DNA from: Photobacterium damselae
GTDB lineage: Bacteria > Pseudomonadota > Gammaproteobacteria > Enterobacterales > Vibrionaceae
NCBI RefSeq assembly: GCF_003026815.1
Contig: NZ_PYOG01000018.1
Span: forward strand, 24,177 to 88,176
Length of the DNA stretch: 64,000 nt
Direction of reading: 5' to 3'
Part shown: one piece after another, positions 16,369-27,029 of the stretch
Layout: each line of letters opens with the position of its first letter
Position numbering within the stretch: position 1 is the first letter of the stretch
Program-made: the position numbers and the translations under genes
Notes under the pieces: model-generated
What the model saw: only the letters and a program-made list of their open reading frames with translations
Told to the model about the DNA's origin: nothing
Database searches by the model: none

Positions 16369-19300
16369 CTAATCCAGATTACCTTGGCTCATTCGACCTA
16401 AATACTCTTGTTCCAACTCTTTCTCTAGCTGTGCTTCCACATAACCTGGTGATTTTGTTTTCGCTGACAGTAAACGGTACATAGCCGGTATCACCAGCAG
16501 CGTTACCAAAGTCGCAAAAGCCATACCAAAGAACACCACAGTACCAACAGCGATTCGACTTTCAGAGCCAGCACCAGTCGATAAAATCAGAGGTAGTGCA
16601 CCAAATAAAGTTGTAAAGGCCGTCATTAAAATTGGACGTAAACGTCGAACCGATGCATCAATAATGGCTTGTTCAAATTCGGTGCCTTTATCGCGAAGCT
16701 GGTTAGCAAACTCAACAATCAAAATACCGTTTTTCGTCACCATTCCGATCAACATGATCATACCAATTTGACTGTAGATATTGAGCCCTTGCCCCATAAT
16801 CCAAAGCCCGGCTAAACCACCAAAGATCCCCATTGGTACCGTGAGCATCACCACTAATGGGTTAACAAAGCTTTCAAACTGTGCCGCCAATACCAAGTAG
16901 GCCACCAGCAAAGCCAAACCAAATACCATCATGATACTGCTTTGGTTTTCACGAAAATCTTTTGACTCGCCCGCGTAATCAATGGTGATATCTTTTGGTA
17001 ATAACTCAATTGACTGTTGATCAAGAAAATCTAACGCTTCACCTAAGGTATAACCTTCAGAAAGATTGGCTTTTAACGTGATCGATTTCTGCTTCTGGTT
17101 ATGGCTCAACTTTTGTGCAGAAGCCACTTCTTCTACTTTTGCTACTGTATCTAGTGTGACCAATTGACCATTTTTCGCTCTTAAATAGATCTGACTGAGA
17201 TCGGCAGAACTGTTAAAGCTATTTTCATCACCACGTAAATAAACATCGTACTCTTCACCGCGTTCGACAAATGTCGTTTCGCTGCGACCTCCTAACATCA
17301 CCTCCAATGTTTTGGCAATCTCAGCAACTGGAATACCTAACTCAGCGGCACGTTGACGATCAATGTTAACCACCAGCTCGGGAGTCGTCTCAGCATAATC
17401 AAGATCCACACCTTCCATCATAGGGCTATCTTCGGCTAGTGTTTGCAGCTGCTGAGCCCATTGGAATAACTCGGTGTAGTCAGAACCACCTAAGACAAAT
17501 TGTACTGGTTCTGACGAGCCACCGCGGAAACCGGGCATCATAGGACGCACCATGACATCAGGGATCCCAGCTAACGCTTTACTGATCATACCAAGAGCTT
17601 GTTGCGCGGAAACCGTACGGTCGTTCCAATCTTCTAGCTGCATAATCACAAAACCGGTCTGATCGCCTGCTCGACCACCAAAGGCTGGGGATTGAATACT
17701 GACAGACTTAAGCACACCTTGACCCAGCATCGGCAATAGACGACGTTCAACCTCATCCATATTGCCAATCATACGGTTATAACTGGTGCCTTCCGCTCCT
17801 TTAACAAACGCAAACAGTACGCCTCGGTCTTCTTGCGGTGCCAACTGTGCTGGAATAACCTTCATCAAACCAACTGATGCCAACACACAAGCGATCACAA
17901 CAATTGGCGCCATAAAACGTTTTTTCACCGCAACGGTCACAATGGCGCGATAGCCTCGCTCTAACTTATCAAATTGACGATTGATCCATTGATTAAAACG
18001 AGTCGGTTTAACATTGGCTTTTAATAGTTTTGCCCCCATGACTGGCGTTAAGGTTAATGCTATCAATGAAGAGAAGATCACCGACATTGCCAACAAAACA
18101 GAAAACTCGGTAAATAGTCGCCCTACCATGCCTTCCATAAATGAGATCGGTAAAAACACCATCACCAAAACCGCCGTGGTTGCGACAACAGCAAAGCCGA
18201 CTTCTCGAGTACCTTTATAAGCGGCAAGTAACGGGGATTCACCACGCTGTAAATGGTGAAATATATTTTCGACCACCACAATGGCATCATCGACCACCAA
18301 ACCAATAGCAAGAATCAGAGCCATCAAGGTTAATAGGTTGATAGAAAAACCAAAAAAGTAAGCGGCAATAAAAGCAGAAACCAGAGAGACCGGTACCGTA
18401 ATTGCAGGGATTAGTGTGGCACGGGCTTGACCAATAAAGATGTACAACACCAACACAACTAATGCACCAGTGACAAAGAGCGTGCTGTAAACTTCACCAA
18501 TAGAGCGTTCAATAAAGACAGTAGCATCATAATCAAGGGTCAACTGCGTCCCTTGTGGTAGAAACTTCTGCATGCGCTCCACTTCCATGCGCACATCTTT
18601 AGCAACATTAAGTGGGTTAGCATCTGACATAGTCACAATCCCTAAACTGAGATTGACCACACCATTGCTTTTAAAAGTCGAGTTTTCGTTTTCAGCGCCA
18701 ACGGCCACATCGGCAATATCTTTTAAATAGACAGGAGTGCCATCGGCTGCGGTTCGAACCACTAAATACTTAAAATCATCGGCATTACGATACAGACGAG
18801 CCGTGCGCACCGACATAACCGTTTGATCGTTACGAACTTCACCACCGGGTAACTCTACGTTTTCATCTTTTAGAGCATTAACAATATCTTGAGTGGTAAC
18901 GCCACGCCCAGCCATCAGTTCTGGTTTGAGCTTAACATACATCACTTTATATAGGCCGCCCGACAAACTGACAGAGCTCACGCCGTTGATCAAACTAAAA
19001 CGATCTTCAAGTACGCGTTGGGCATAATCAGTAAGTTGCGTTCGATCCATCTCTGATGAGGATAGATTGATATAAAGCGCAGGCTCTCCTGAACCATTAT
19101 CTTTTGACACTATAGGATCGTTAGCATCATCGGGCAGACGACGTTGAGCACGCGCAACCGCATCACGCACATCACTTACCCCTTCGGTAAGATCCCAATC
19201 CATATCAAATTCAATGGTAATTCGAGACATACCATTACGGGTAATCGACGTTATATTATCGATCCCGCTGATCCCAGACAGTTCATCTTCAATCGGTGTG

Positions 19301-19491
19301 GTGACTTGGCTTTCCATGACCGTTGCCGATGTCCCTTCATAAGTTGTCATTACGGTAACAACAGGGCTTTCAATATCTGGCATTTCACGAACAGCAAGTT
19401 TAGAAAAAGAGACAACACCAAATACGCAGAGCAAAAGGCTGAGCACCACAGCAACAACTGGGCGCTTTACCGAAACATCCGATAACCACAT
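16369..19491 (-). CDS. RND efflux pump, inner-membrane transporter (HAE1/AcrB family)
   Basis: A 1040-residue proton-driven exporter of the AcrB/MexI type. It has an N-terminal membrane helix (KRPVVAVVLSLLLCVFGVVSF), the two large periplasmic loops expected of the family, and the proton-relay aspartates in AIGLVVDDAIVVVENI in the fourth helix. The closing helices contain GMVTKNGILIVEFANQ. It is the full family length. Its start overlaps the adaptor's stop by one base (TAATG). No outer-membrane channel gene is adjacent, so a TolC encoded elsewhere is presumably used. It resembles the multiple Vex pumps of vibrios, but I cannot say which, nor what it exports. Confidence 0.95.
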   Translation of the reverse strand: MWLSDVSVKRPVVAVVLSLLLCVFGVVSFSKLAVREMPDIESPVVTVMTTYEGTSATVMESQVTTPIEDELSGISGIDNITSITRNGMSRITIEFDMDWDLTEGVSDVRDAVARAQRRLPDDANDPIVSKDNGSGEPALYINLSSSEMDRTQLTDYAQRVLEDRFSLINGVSSVSLSGGLYKVMYVKLKPELMAGRGVTTQDIVNALKDENVELPGGEVRNDQTVMSVRTARLYRNADDFKYLVVRTAADGTPVYLKDIADVAVGAENENSTFKSNGVVNLSLGIVTMSDANPLNVAKDVRMEVERMQKFLPQGTQLTLDYDATVFIERSIGEVYSTLFVTGALVVLVLYIFIGQARATLIPAITVPVSLVSAFIAAYFFGFSINLLTLMALILAIGLVVDDAIVVVENIFHHLQRGESPLLAAYKGTREVGFAVVATTAVLVMVFLPISFMEGMVGRLFTEFSVLLAMSVIFSSLIALTLTPVMGAKLLKANVKPTRFNQWINRQFDKLERGYRAIVTVAVKKRFMAPIVVIACVLASVGLMKVIPAQLAPQEDRGVLFAFVKGAEGTSYNRMIGNMDEVERRLLPMLGQGVLKSVSIQSPAFGGRAGDQTGFVIMQLEDWNDRTVSAQQALGMISKALAGIPDVMVRPMMPGFRGGSSEPVQFVLGGSDYTELFQWAQQLQTLAEDSPMMEGVDLDYAETTPELVVNIDRQRAAELGIPVAEIAKTLEVMLGGRSETTFVERGEEYDVYLRGDENSFNSSADLSQIYLRAKNGQLVTLDTVAKVEEVASAQKLSHNQKQKSITLKANLSEGYTLGEALDFLDQQSIELLPKDITIDYAGESKDFRENQSSIMMVFGLALLVAYLVLAAQFESFVNPLVVMLTVPMGIFGGLAGLWIMGQGLNIYSQIGMIMLIGMVTKNGILIVEFANQLRDKGTEFEQAIIDASVRRLRPILMTAFTTLFGALPLILSTGAGSESRIAVGTVVFFGMAFATLVTLLVIPAMYRLLSAKTKSPGYVEAQLEKELEQEYLGRMSQGNLD

Positions 19492-20615
19492 TAGCTTGCT
19501 ACTCCAGAACTTGGTGCTTTACTTGAGGGGTTAATCACAGCGCCATTACTGTTATGTGCAGTAAGATCTTTTACCTTCATGCCATCTCGCATGTTCACTA
19601 AACCTTGCACAACAATCTTTTCGCCAATATCGACACCCGATTTGATCACCACTTCGTTATCAACACGAGCGCCAAGTTCAACTTGAGTACGATGGGCTAT
19701 ATTGTTTTCATCTACCACATAGACATAACGTTTAGTACCCGAATACTCTAAAGCTTGAACGGGGATTAGTGCTTCTTTATGTGGCATAAAGCCCATGTCA
19801 GCGGCTAATAACATGCCTGGTTTTAGTGCGTTATCACTGTTGTCAAAAGTCACTCGTACTTTGACATTTAAAGAGTCTGCTTGAACACGAGAATCAATGG
19901 TTTGAACGGTGCCAGAAAAAGTGCGATCGGGCCACGCTTGGCTTTTCGCGCTCACTTTCATTCCCGGCTGTAGTGATGCCAAGTACTGCTCAGGCACTTG
20001 AATGTCTAATCGCATCGAAGACAGATCATCAAAAGAAAACAGTTCGCCGCCCATCGGTACCATATGACCAATACTGAAATCGTACAGACCCACAGTGCCA
20101 TTAAATGGTGCTCGAATAGAGAGATCTGAGAGATGAGCTTTCGCTGCTTGCAATCGAGCCTCAGCGATATTGACACTGGCAGTTTGTGCTTCAAGCTCTG
20201 TTTGGGTAATTGCACCACGAGAGATCAGGCGTTTAAAATCGTTTAGTTTACGGCTTTCATCATTACGATACGCTAAAGCCTCGTTATAAGCGGCACGAGC
20301 TTTATCATCTTCTAACTGCAGTAAAAGAGCGCCTTTTTGTACCCGGGTATTAGGCTTAACTTCAATACTTTTAACCTTTGCCGCCACTTCGGATGCGATA
20401 GTAACTGCCTGTTCTGCCTGTAATTTGCCAATAAGAGAAAGAGATTGGGCAATAGAATGCGAGCCGACAGTACCAGTTGTTACTGAAATCACTCGGCTAG
20501 ATGGTGCTGGCTTATGTGCCGCATGGGATGTGCCTTGAAAATAGAAGTAACCGCCTGCTAATGCTGCTGATACGATTACCGCAACTGCCATTTTTTTCAT
20601 TATTTTTAGAACCAT
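19491..20615 (-). CDS. RND efflux periplasmic adaptor (membrane fusion protein)
   Basis: A 374-residue adaptor that links the RND transporter to an outer-membrane channel. It has an N-terminal membrane anchor (MAVAVIVSAALAGGYFYF), a barrel-sandwich hybrid split around a short coiled-coil hairpin (about residues 60-190; VQKGALLLQLEDDKARAAYN and IRAPFNGTVGLYDFSIG), and a beta-barrel segment (LKPGMLLAADMGF). The likely start is the first Met or the in-frame Met at 20600; neither has a strong ribosome-binding site. It is the first gene of the pump operon, overlapping the transporter by one base. Confidence 0.92.
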   Translation of the reverse strand: MVLKIMKKMAVAVIVSAALAGGYFYFQGTSHAAHKPAPSSRVISVTTGTVGSHSIAQSLSLIGKLQAEQAVTIASEVAAKVKSIEVKPNTRVQKGALLLQLEDDKARAAYNEALAYRNDESRKLNDFKRLISRGAITQTELEAQTASVNIAEARLQAAKAHLSDLSIRAPFNGTVGLYDFSIGHMVPMGGELFSFDDLSSMRLDIQVPEQYLASLQPGMKVSAKSQAWPDRTFSGTVQTIDSRVQADSLNVKVRVTFDNSDNALKPGMLLAADMGFMPHKEALIPVQALEYSGTKRYVYVVDENNIAHRTQVELGARVDNEVVIKSGVDIGEKIVVQGLVNMRDGMKVKDLTAHNSNGAVINPSSKAPSSGVAS

Positions 20616-20702
20616 CAGTAAAAATCTAACGCAATGATAACGGATGCGTTTGTAAGGTTATTCACTAAAAGGAGTAAAGAAATGTAAATTTAGGTGCTAG
20701 GG

Positions 20703-20965
20703 CTAAAATTTTGATCCCATATTTTCTGATGCCAAGCTTTTACTCTTGATCTTCCTAGAACCTTCCTTTCCCTCTCCTCCAGCTCTTCCCTCTTTTCCCC
20801 GTTTCTCCTTCTTTTCCTGCTCCTCCTTGAACCTATTTACTACCTCCCTCTATTCCTACTTTCCCTAGAACCTTCCTTTCCCTCTCTTCCAGCTCTTCCT
20901 TCTTCCCCTTCTTTTCCTGCTCTTCCCTATTTTCCCCGCCATCCCCCTTTCTCCGCTCCTTTCTC
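20703..20965. repeat. Dispersed repeat with long polypyrimidine tract upstream of the pump operon
   Basis: This block fills most of the gap between the adaptor gene and the tRNA-Tyr promoter. It starts with TTTTGATCCCATATTTTCTG, a sequence seen again behind ycaO. It continues as two imperfect copies (about 20758-20826 and 20870-20927) of a unit beginning AGAACCTTCCTTTCCCTCT and ending TTTTCCTGCTC(C/T)TCC. The + strand is almost pure pyrimidine. I see no gene in it. Confidence 0.8.
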
Positions 20966-21017
20966 TCCCTATATGCCGAAAAATACAGCAAGCACACAAT
21001 ATTTCTAATAAAAAGGG

Positions 21018-21045
21018 TTTACAGCTCCGAAATGTTTGTTATTAT
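21018..21045 (+). promoter_or_regulatory. Promoter of the tRNA-Tyr operon
   Basis: A -35 box TTTACA (21018-21023), a 16-base spacer and a -10 box TATTAT (21040-21045) are followed by a GC-rich discriminator (CCGCCCCGC), typical of stable-RNA promoters under stringent control. The first tRNA begins about 40 bases downstream. Confidence 0.7.
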
Positions 21046-21092
21046 CCGCCCCGCACTTAACGAGTGTGGCTACGTAAGTAAGCAATCCCAGT

Positions 21093-21177
<85 letters not shown>

Positions 21178-21273
21178 TCTCTTTTGAAAATAGGTTTAGT
21201 TAATAAACGTGTTTTCTGGCTGATAAGCCAAACAATTTGTTTTATTCGTTATTACGAATATTGCGAACCCCGT

Positions 21274-21358
<85 letters not shown>

Positions 21359-21454
21359 TCTCTTTTGAAAATAGGTTTAGTTAATAAACGTGTTTTCTGG
21401 CTAATAAGCCAAATAATTTGTTTTATTCGTTATTACGAATATTGCGAACCCCGT

Positions 21455-21539
<85 letters not shown>

Positions 21540-21546
21540 TCCTATT

Positions 21547-21579
21547 TAAGCCAGTTGCTTTTTTGCAGCTGGCTTTTTT
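21547..21579 (+). terminator. Terminator of the tRNA-Tyr operon
   Basis: AGCCAGTTGC pairs with GCAGCTGGCT around a T-rich loop and is followed by TTTTTT: a standard intrinsic terminator eight bases after the last tRNA. Confidence 0.85.
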
Positions 21580-21686
21580 CATATCTCATGTTTGTAAACC
21601 AATTTGTTTGAAATCAATTCGATAGAATAAGTAAATTCGACTAATATTATCTTAGTTGTATATACAAAAAGTAGTTAGGTGTTAGG

Positions 21687-23339
21687 ATGACGCTGGATAG
21701 ATCGAAACTAAAAATCTTACTGATTGATGATCAATCCTCCTCGGCATTGATGCTAAAAAGTCTCTTTATCAAACTGGGATTCAGTCTAGTTGATATCGCA
21801 AGTAGCGCCGAAGATGCCATCTATTTGGCTCGCCATAATAAATATGAATTATTGTGTGTAGATTATCACCTTAATCATAAGATCAGCGGTGTTGATTTAG
21901 TCTCACTACTTAAAAAGAAGCATTACCTCTCTCCTGCTTGTAGCCTTCTATTTATTTCTGGCGATAATTCCAGCGAAACCATCCTAACCGCGATGACGCT
22001 TAATCCAGATGGCTTCTTAGTTAAACCTCTCTCTTTAAATATTCTTGAACAAAAATTGAGTGTCTTACTTAAAGATAAACAACAACGCCAACCCATTTTT
22101 GATGCACTAATACAGCACAATAACGAATTAGCCATTCAACGCTGCAAAGAACAAATGCTGAAATATGGCTTTAGTAATAAGTTAAATATTCTCTTATTGG
22201 ATCTTCTGGTGGGCCAACAACTGTGGAGTTCGGTTGAAATTATTTTAGAGCATCTTAAACATAGCCAACAACATCAGCTCATTATTTATAAAGCCAAACT
22301 TGCTCTACACCATAACGAAATAGACCAAGCAGAGACTCTACTGACCCAATTAATAGAACAAGTTCCCTTGTATGGTGAAGCGTATGATCTATTGATTGAG
22401 ATCTACTACCAACAAGAACAGTGGTCATCAGCATTAATCTGGGCACAAAAAGTCCTTAAGTTAACGCCCGCAGTATCAGCGCGTGCACTAGTTGTGGCCG
22501 ATCTTGCGATTAAAACTCAAGATTTTCCTCTTTATTGGCAAACGGGAAAAACCTTAGTCCATTACCTGCCTGTTTGGGGGCATGAGTGGCTAGCTATTGT
22601 TAAGCGTTATTCCGATCTTTTTGAAGCCTATTTCTTTACTACACCAAATCGTCACCAAGCACTCCAGCATAAAATTGTAATGAAAGCGCTGTTTCTTCTG
22701 GCAAGCAACCGTCTACCAGAAGGGCAAACTCCACTCTTACGAGCACTAGGCAATATTTTATTGGTACGATTAGAAATTGAGATTCAGACCAAATTAAAAG
22801 GGAAAAGACGTTTACTGGTGGGGTTAAGGGCTTATCTCAACCAAATGGATAAACTACCTGATGAGATTATTCTCGATATGCTGCCTCTACTATTGCTCTT
22901 TGGAGAAAACTACCTCTATCAAGCCATCATAGAAAAACTCAGTCTATTAGATAAAGAAAAGACTACAGAACTTAAATCAGCAATGGATGCGTTTGCTTAT
23001 TTAGAACAACAATTACAGAGTGCCCGTGAGCTTCAGCTTTCCCAACCTCAGCAAGCCCTCTTGGTTTATCATAAATTATTAGAGCAGTATCCTGTTGCTA
23101 CAGAAGTGCATTTAGGTCATTTGGAGTGCTTATATCAACTTGGCTATTTTAATAATCACTATGCGGTAACCAGTAGCATTAAGGCAATTAGTGCTATGCC
23201 TCTGCCAACTGTACTTCATACAAGACGTGAATATGTTCTCAATCAGTTTAATTTGATCGCGCCAGAATTTGAGTACGAGTCAGATCCTCTCCAAGATCAT
23301 GAATCGTATGTGGCTATTCCCCAGTTAGAGCAAAACTAA
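21687..23339 (+). CDS. Response-regulator receiver domain fused to TPR repeats
   Basis: A 550-residue protein. Residues about 8-130 are a CheY-like receiver: acidic pair in LLIDDQSS (Asp14-Asp15), phospho-acceptor Asp59 in LLCVDYHLN, the Ser/Thr in LFISGDN and the Lys in FLVKPLS. The rest is helical with tetratricopeptide-like repeats (for example ALIWAQKVLKLTP and ALLVYHKLLEQYP) and no DNA-binding or enzymatic output domain. Such proteins are likely protein-protein output adaptors. No histidine kinase is adjacent, so the partner kinase is encoded elsewhere. It stands alone between the tRNA-Tyr terminator and a perfect hairpin terminator. Confidence 0.88.
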   Translation: MTLDRSKLKILLIDDQSSSALMLKSLFIKLGFSLVDIASSAEDAIYLARHNKYELLCVDYHLNHKISGVDLVSLLKKKHYLSPACSLLFISGDNSSETILTAMTLNPDGFLVKPLSLNILEQKLSVLLKDKQQRQPIFDALIQHNNELAIQRCKEQMLKYGFSNKLNILLLDLLVGQQLWSSVEIILEHLKHSQQHQLIIYKAKLALHHNEIDQAETLLTQLIEQVPLYGEAYDLLIEIYYQQEQWSSALIWAQKVLKLTPAVSARALVVADLAIKTQDFPLYWQTGKTLVHYLPVWGHEWLAIVKRYSDLFEAYFFTTPNRHQALQHKIVMKALFLLASNRLPEGQTPLLRALGNILLVRLEIEIQTKLKGKRRLLVGLRAYLNQMDKLPDEIILDMLPLLLLFGENYLYQAIIEKLSLLDKEKTTELKSAMDAFAYLEQQLQSARELQLSQPQQALLVYHKLLEQYPVATEVHLGHLECLYQLGYFNNHYAVTSSIKAISAMPLPTVLHTRREYVLNQFNLIAPEFEYESDPLQDHESYVAIPQLEQN

Positions 23340-23349
23340 ACCAATAAAA

Positions 23350-23387
23350 AACCTCCAGTCGCTACTACCACATTACGACTGGAGGTT
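23350..23387. terminator. Perfect 12-base hairpin after the receiver-TPR gene
   Basis: AACCTCCAGTCG pairs perfectly with CGACTGGAGGTT around a 14-base loop, with A-runs before it and a short T-rich stretch (TTTAATAAT) after. It is probably a bidirectional intrinsic terminator. Confidence 0.75.
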
Positions 23388-23501
23388 TAATAATATTGAG
23401 ACTTACTCGATCAAATCGACAGGGACTCTTACTTAGCTAAAACCCACTCACAATGAAAGCTGCAACACTTTTAATCATGACGGATTACTCAAGCAATCGA
23501 A

Positions 23502-23750
23502 TTAGCGAATAAAACGATTGTAGATAAATAGCAATATAAATGCGCCAAGAGTTGCTGTCACAATACTTGGGATGTTAACACCTGTTGCATTACCTAAACC
23601 GATAAATGAACCTAACCAACCACCAGCAAAAGCACCAGCAATACCTAGACCCATAGTTGCAATCCAGCCGCCACCGTCTTGACCTGGCATTAACCACTTA
23701 GCTAGAGCACCAGCAATAAGACCTAGAATGATCCATGAAATAATACCCAT
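23502..23750 (-). CDS. GlsB/YeaQ/YmgE-family stress membrane protein
   Basis: An 82-residue inner-membrane protein with three hydrophobic helices and the family pattern: IISWIILGLIAGALAKWLMPG at the N-terminus, a glycine-rich GIAGAFAGGWLGSFIG centre, and a TATLGAFILLFIYNRF end. Members are small transglycosylase-associated or stress-induced proteins of unclear molecular role. It is monocistronic with its own AT-rich upstream region. Confidence 0.9.
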   Translation of the reverse strand: MGIISWIILGLIAGALAKWLMPGQDGGGWIATMGLGIAGAFAGGWLGSFIGLGNATGVNIPSIVTATLGAFILLFIYNRFIR

Positions 23751-24200
23751 CTTAACTTCTCTCCATATCTTTATTTACACTGATTTGCTTTATTTCTTGG
23801 CTCTCTGACTGTGCATAATTTACAGAACACAAAGAGCTATCTCCCTACAATGAGACATCGAAATATAAGCTTGTGTCGTTATTTATAAGTCTAGCTTAGT
23901 GGCGGAATTCTGACAGGGCAAGAAAACTGGATTGTTTTTTATGTAGTTTTATTTAGACAGATAAATAGCACAGGAGAAAATCAGAAAAAAGTAAATATAA
24001 ACCCCTGTTTTAAATCATGTTTTACCTTATTTAAAACACCGTTGAATAAATCTAAAATTCACAATATAAAACAGCGAGCAATTAAAATTCGCTTGAAAAT
24101 AAAACATCGCTCATAATTTTCTTCATCCATTTATCACCTCATAATACTGGGGTTTAATCCCATTCGTTCTGTGTTAGCATGAAACAAAATCAGAACAACA
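23751..24200. other. Intergenic region between divergent glsB-like gene and xthA
   Basis: About 450 AT-rich bases between two divergent genes, expected to hold both promoters. I found no convincing open frame, repeat, RNA or operator here. Confidence 0.6.
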
Positions 24201-24212
24201 ATGGATAACATA

Positions 24213-25019
24213 ATGAAAGTTATTTCGTTTAACATTAACGGTCTTCGTGCTCGCCTTCACCAATTGCAAGCTCTAATCGAAAAGCATCAACCTGATGTGA
24301 TTGGTTTACAAGAAATTAAAGTCCATGATGAAGCCTTTCCTCTCGCTGATGTTGAAGCGATGGGCTACAAAGTTTATCACCACGGCCAAAAAGCACACTA
24401 CGGGGTTGCACTGCTTTGTAAACAAGAGCCTATCGAAGTAAAAAAAGGCTTTCCAACCGATGATGACGATGCCCAACGTCGAATGATCATGGCGACATTT
24501 GAGCAGGAAAATGGCAAGAAAATCACCATTATGAACGGATACTTCCCTCAAGGTGATAACATCAATCACGAAACCAAGTTCCCTGCCAAAGAAAAATTCT
24601 ATGCCGATCTCATGACTTATCTCAATACGTATCACAACAATGATGAAGAGTTGATCGTAATGGGTGATATTAATATTAGCCCTATCGATCTTGATATCGG
24701 TATTGGTGATAACAATGCAAAACGTTGGTTAAAAACCGGCAAATGTTCATTCCAACCTATTGAGCGTCAATGGCTAAAAACGTTACTGGATTGGGGATTT
24801 ATTGATACCTTCCGCCAACTGCACCCTACTGTTGATGATCAATACTCTTGGTTTGACTACCGTTCAAAAGGCTTTGATGATAACCGAGGTCTGCGTATCG
24901 ATGTGATTTTAGCCACGCCATCTCTTGCCGAGCGCTGTATTGAATCTGGCATTGATTACGAATTACGAGGTATTGAAAAACCTTCTGATCACGCACCGAT
25001 TTGGTCAACGTTTAACTAA
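24213..25019 (+). CDS. xthA: Exodeoxyribonuclease III
   Basis: A 268-residue Mg-dependent AP endonuclease and 3'-5' exonuclease of base-excision repair. Hallmarks are FNINGLRAR at the N-terminus, the metal-binding Glu in [21 protein letters not shown] in the centre and the catalytic PSDHAPIW near the end. An upstream in-frame ATG (24201) would add MDNI, but starting at [14 protein letters not shown] gives the usual family N-terminus and exact length, so I chose it. It is a single gene. Confidence 0.96.
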   Translation: MKVISFNINGLRARLHQLQALIEKHQPDVIGLQEIKVHDEAFPLADVEAMGYKVYHHGQKAHYGVALLCKQEPIEVKKGFPTDDDDAQRRMIMATFEQENGKKITIMNGYFPQGDNINHETKFPAKEKFYADLMTYLNTYHNNDEELIVMGDINISPIDLDIGIGDNNAKRWLKTGKCSFQPIERQWLKTLLDWGFIDTFRQLHPTVDDQYSWFDYRSKGFDDNRGLRIDVILATPSLAERCIESGIDYELRGIEKPSDHAPIWSTFN

Positions 25020-25229
25020 TACCGCATTACTCTTACATACCGATAAAGCTCTGTTGCTATAAATGACTACAGGGCTTTACTTAACTCTACATATTCTCAT
25101 ATCTCTAAGATATCAGCTTCAGCTAAATGGCTTGCTCAGCAAAGTGAGATCTTCTCGCATCTTAAATCAGTTCAAGTATACTTTGCTCTAGCACGCTAAT
25201 AACAATTAGTCCCTATCATTGAGACAGAC

Positions 25230-26978
25230 ATGAAAACATTTATTCCAGGTAAAGATGCAGCCTTAGAAGAGTCAATTGAGCGTTTCCAAACTCAACTGAA
25301 AAATCTAGGCTTTAATATTGAAGAAGCTTCATGGTTAAATCCGGTTCCAAACGTATGGTCGGTACATATTCGTGATGTTGATGCTCCAATGAATTTCACC
25401 AATGGCAAGGGCGCGACAAAAAAAGCGGCTTTAGCTTCTGCGCTAGGTGAATATTTTGAGCGTCTATCAACTAACTACTTTTATGCTGACTACTACTTAG
25501 GTCAGGATATTGCGAACAGTGAATTTGTTCACTATCCAAACGAAAAATGGTTCCCAATTGATTTTGAAGAGAATCTACCACCAGAAGGGATTTTGGATGA
25601 GCGCTTAACTCAGTTCTACGATCCTACCATGGAGCTATTAGGCACAGATCTGGTTGATCTTCAGTCTGGTAATATGGAGCGTGGTGTTTGTTGCCTTCCG
25701 TTTGAGCGTCAAAGTGATAATGAAACCGTTTATATTCCAATGAACATTATCGGTAACTTGTATGTTTCAAATGGTATGTCTGCGGGTAACACCAAAATGG
25801 AAACTCGCGTTCAAGGCATGTCAGAAATTTTTGAGCGTGCTGTAAAGAACCGCATTATTGCTGAACGCATTAGTTTGCCAGAGATCCCGGCAGAAGTGAT
25901 TGCTCAGTACCCAAGCATTAAAGAGTCTATCGATTGTCTAGAAGCAGAAGGTTTCCCTATCTTCTGTTTTGATGCATCTCTTGGTGGCCAGTACCCTGTG
26001 ATCTGTGTGGTATTGATGAACCAAGATAACAATACCTGTTTTGCTTCATTTGGTGCTCACCCAAGCTTTGAGGTTTCTTTCGAACGTACCGTAACTGAGT
26101 TGTTACAGGGCCGTGGCTTGAAAGATCTGGATGTTTTCCCAGAGCCTTCTTTTGATGATGAAGAAGTGGGTGATCATCATAACTTAGAAACGCATTTTAT
26201 TGATTCTTCAGGTTTGATCTCTTGGGATCTGTTTAAGCAAGAAGCTGACTTTGAGTTTGTTCACTGGGATTTTTCCGGCACAACAGAACAAGAGTTTACT
26301 CGTCTGCTTGGAATGTTCCATCAAGAAGGTACCGATGTTTATATTTCTGACTATAACCATTTAGGTGTTGATTGCTGTCGTATCATCGTACCTGGTTGGT
26401 CTGAAATTTACCCAGTAGAAGAGTTAATTGAAGCTAACAACAATGTGGCAATGGAGCTTCGTGAGACCTTCCTTGCTCTTCCTAGCGTTGAGTGGGACAG
26501 TGAACAATACGCTGAGATGTACTCTATCTTAGAAGAAGAAGGCTTTGATGATTTCAACCGTTTATACGAAATCATTGGTCTGGTTCCTGACGCAGGTTCA
26601 GCATGGCAAACATTGCGTATTGGTGAGCTAAAATGTCTACTCGCACTAGCCGGTGGCGATCTTGAATTAGCACTAGAGCACGCGAGTTGGTGTGTTGACT
26701 ACAACGTTTCAACTTATAGCAAAGAGCGTGCTCGTTTCTTCCGTTGTTTAGTGGCAAGCTTAAAATTAGCCCTAGATGAAGAACGAGATCCTGCGCAATA
26801 TAAGCACGCGTTTGAACGTCAATTTGGTACAGAGACCGTAGCAGCAGCATGGGGCTCGATTGAAGGTACAGTTCGTTTCTACGGTTTAACCGCAGGCGAT
26901 CTTTCTATGAGTCAATTCTCTGCACACCAAAAGCTATTAGCCTCTTACCAGAAGCTACAAGCCGCTAAGAAAAACTAA
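25230..26978 (+). CDS. ycaO: YcaO cyclodehydratase-like protein (ribosomal protein S12 modification)
   Basis: A 582-residue protein with a YcaO ATP-binding core (TNGKGATKKAALASALGEYFERL near residue 55, ARVQG-like TRVQGMSEIFERAVKNR near 190) and the helical C-terminal part found in enteric YcaO. In E. coli, YcaO aids RimO in beta-methylthiolation of ribosomal protein S12. As there, it precedes focA-pflB, though a 500-base region with its own terminator and promoter separates them. The length matches the E. coli protein (586). Confidence 0.93.
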   Translation: MKTFIPGKDAALEESIERFQTQLKNLGFNIEEASWLNPVPNVWSVHIRDVDAPMNFTNGKGATKKAALASALGEYFERLSTNYFYADYYLGQDIANSEFVHYPNEKWFPIDFEENLPPEGILDERLTQFYDPTMELLGTDLVDLQSGNMERGVCCLPFERQSDNETVYIPMNIIGNLYVSNGMSAGNTKMETRVQGMSEIFERAVKNRIIAERISLPEIPAEVIAQYPSIKESIDCLEAEGFPIFCFDASLGGQYPVICVVLMNQDNNTCFASFGAHPSFEVSFERTVTELLQGRGLKDLDVFPEPSFDDEEVGDHHNLETHFIDSSGLISWDLFKQEADFEFVHWDFSGTTEQEFTRLLGMFHQEGTDVYISDYNHLGVDCCRIIVPGWSEIYPVEELIEANNNVAMELRETFLALPSVEWDSEQYAEMYSILEEEGFDDFNRLYEIIGLVPDAGSAWQTLRIGELKCLLALAGGDLELALEHASWCVDYNVSTYSKERARFFRCLVASLKLALDEERDPAQYKHAFERQFGTETVAAAWGSIEGTVRFYGLTAGDLSMSQFSAHQKLLASYQKLQAAKKN

Positions 26979-26995
26979 ATTCTTGGTACTAAAGT

Positions 26996-27027
26996 TTGAT
27001 CCCATATCTTCTGGGATCAAGCTTTTT
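26996..27027 (+). terminator. ycaO terminator, carried within a dispersed repeat
   Basis: TTGATCCCA pairs with TGGGATCAA around a seven-base loop and is followed by GCTTTTTG. The same sequence, decayed, begins the repeat block upstream of the RND operon, and a polypyrimidine tract follows in both places. Confidence 0.8.
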
Positions 27028-27029
27028 GC

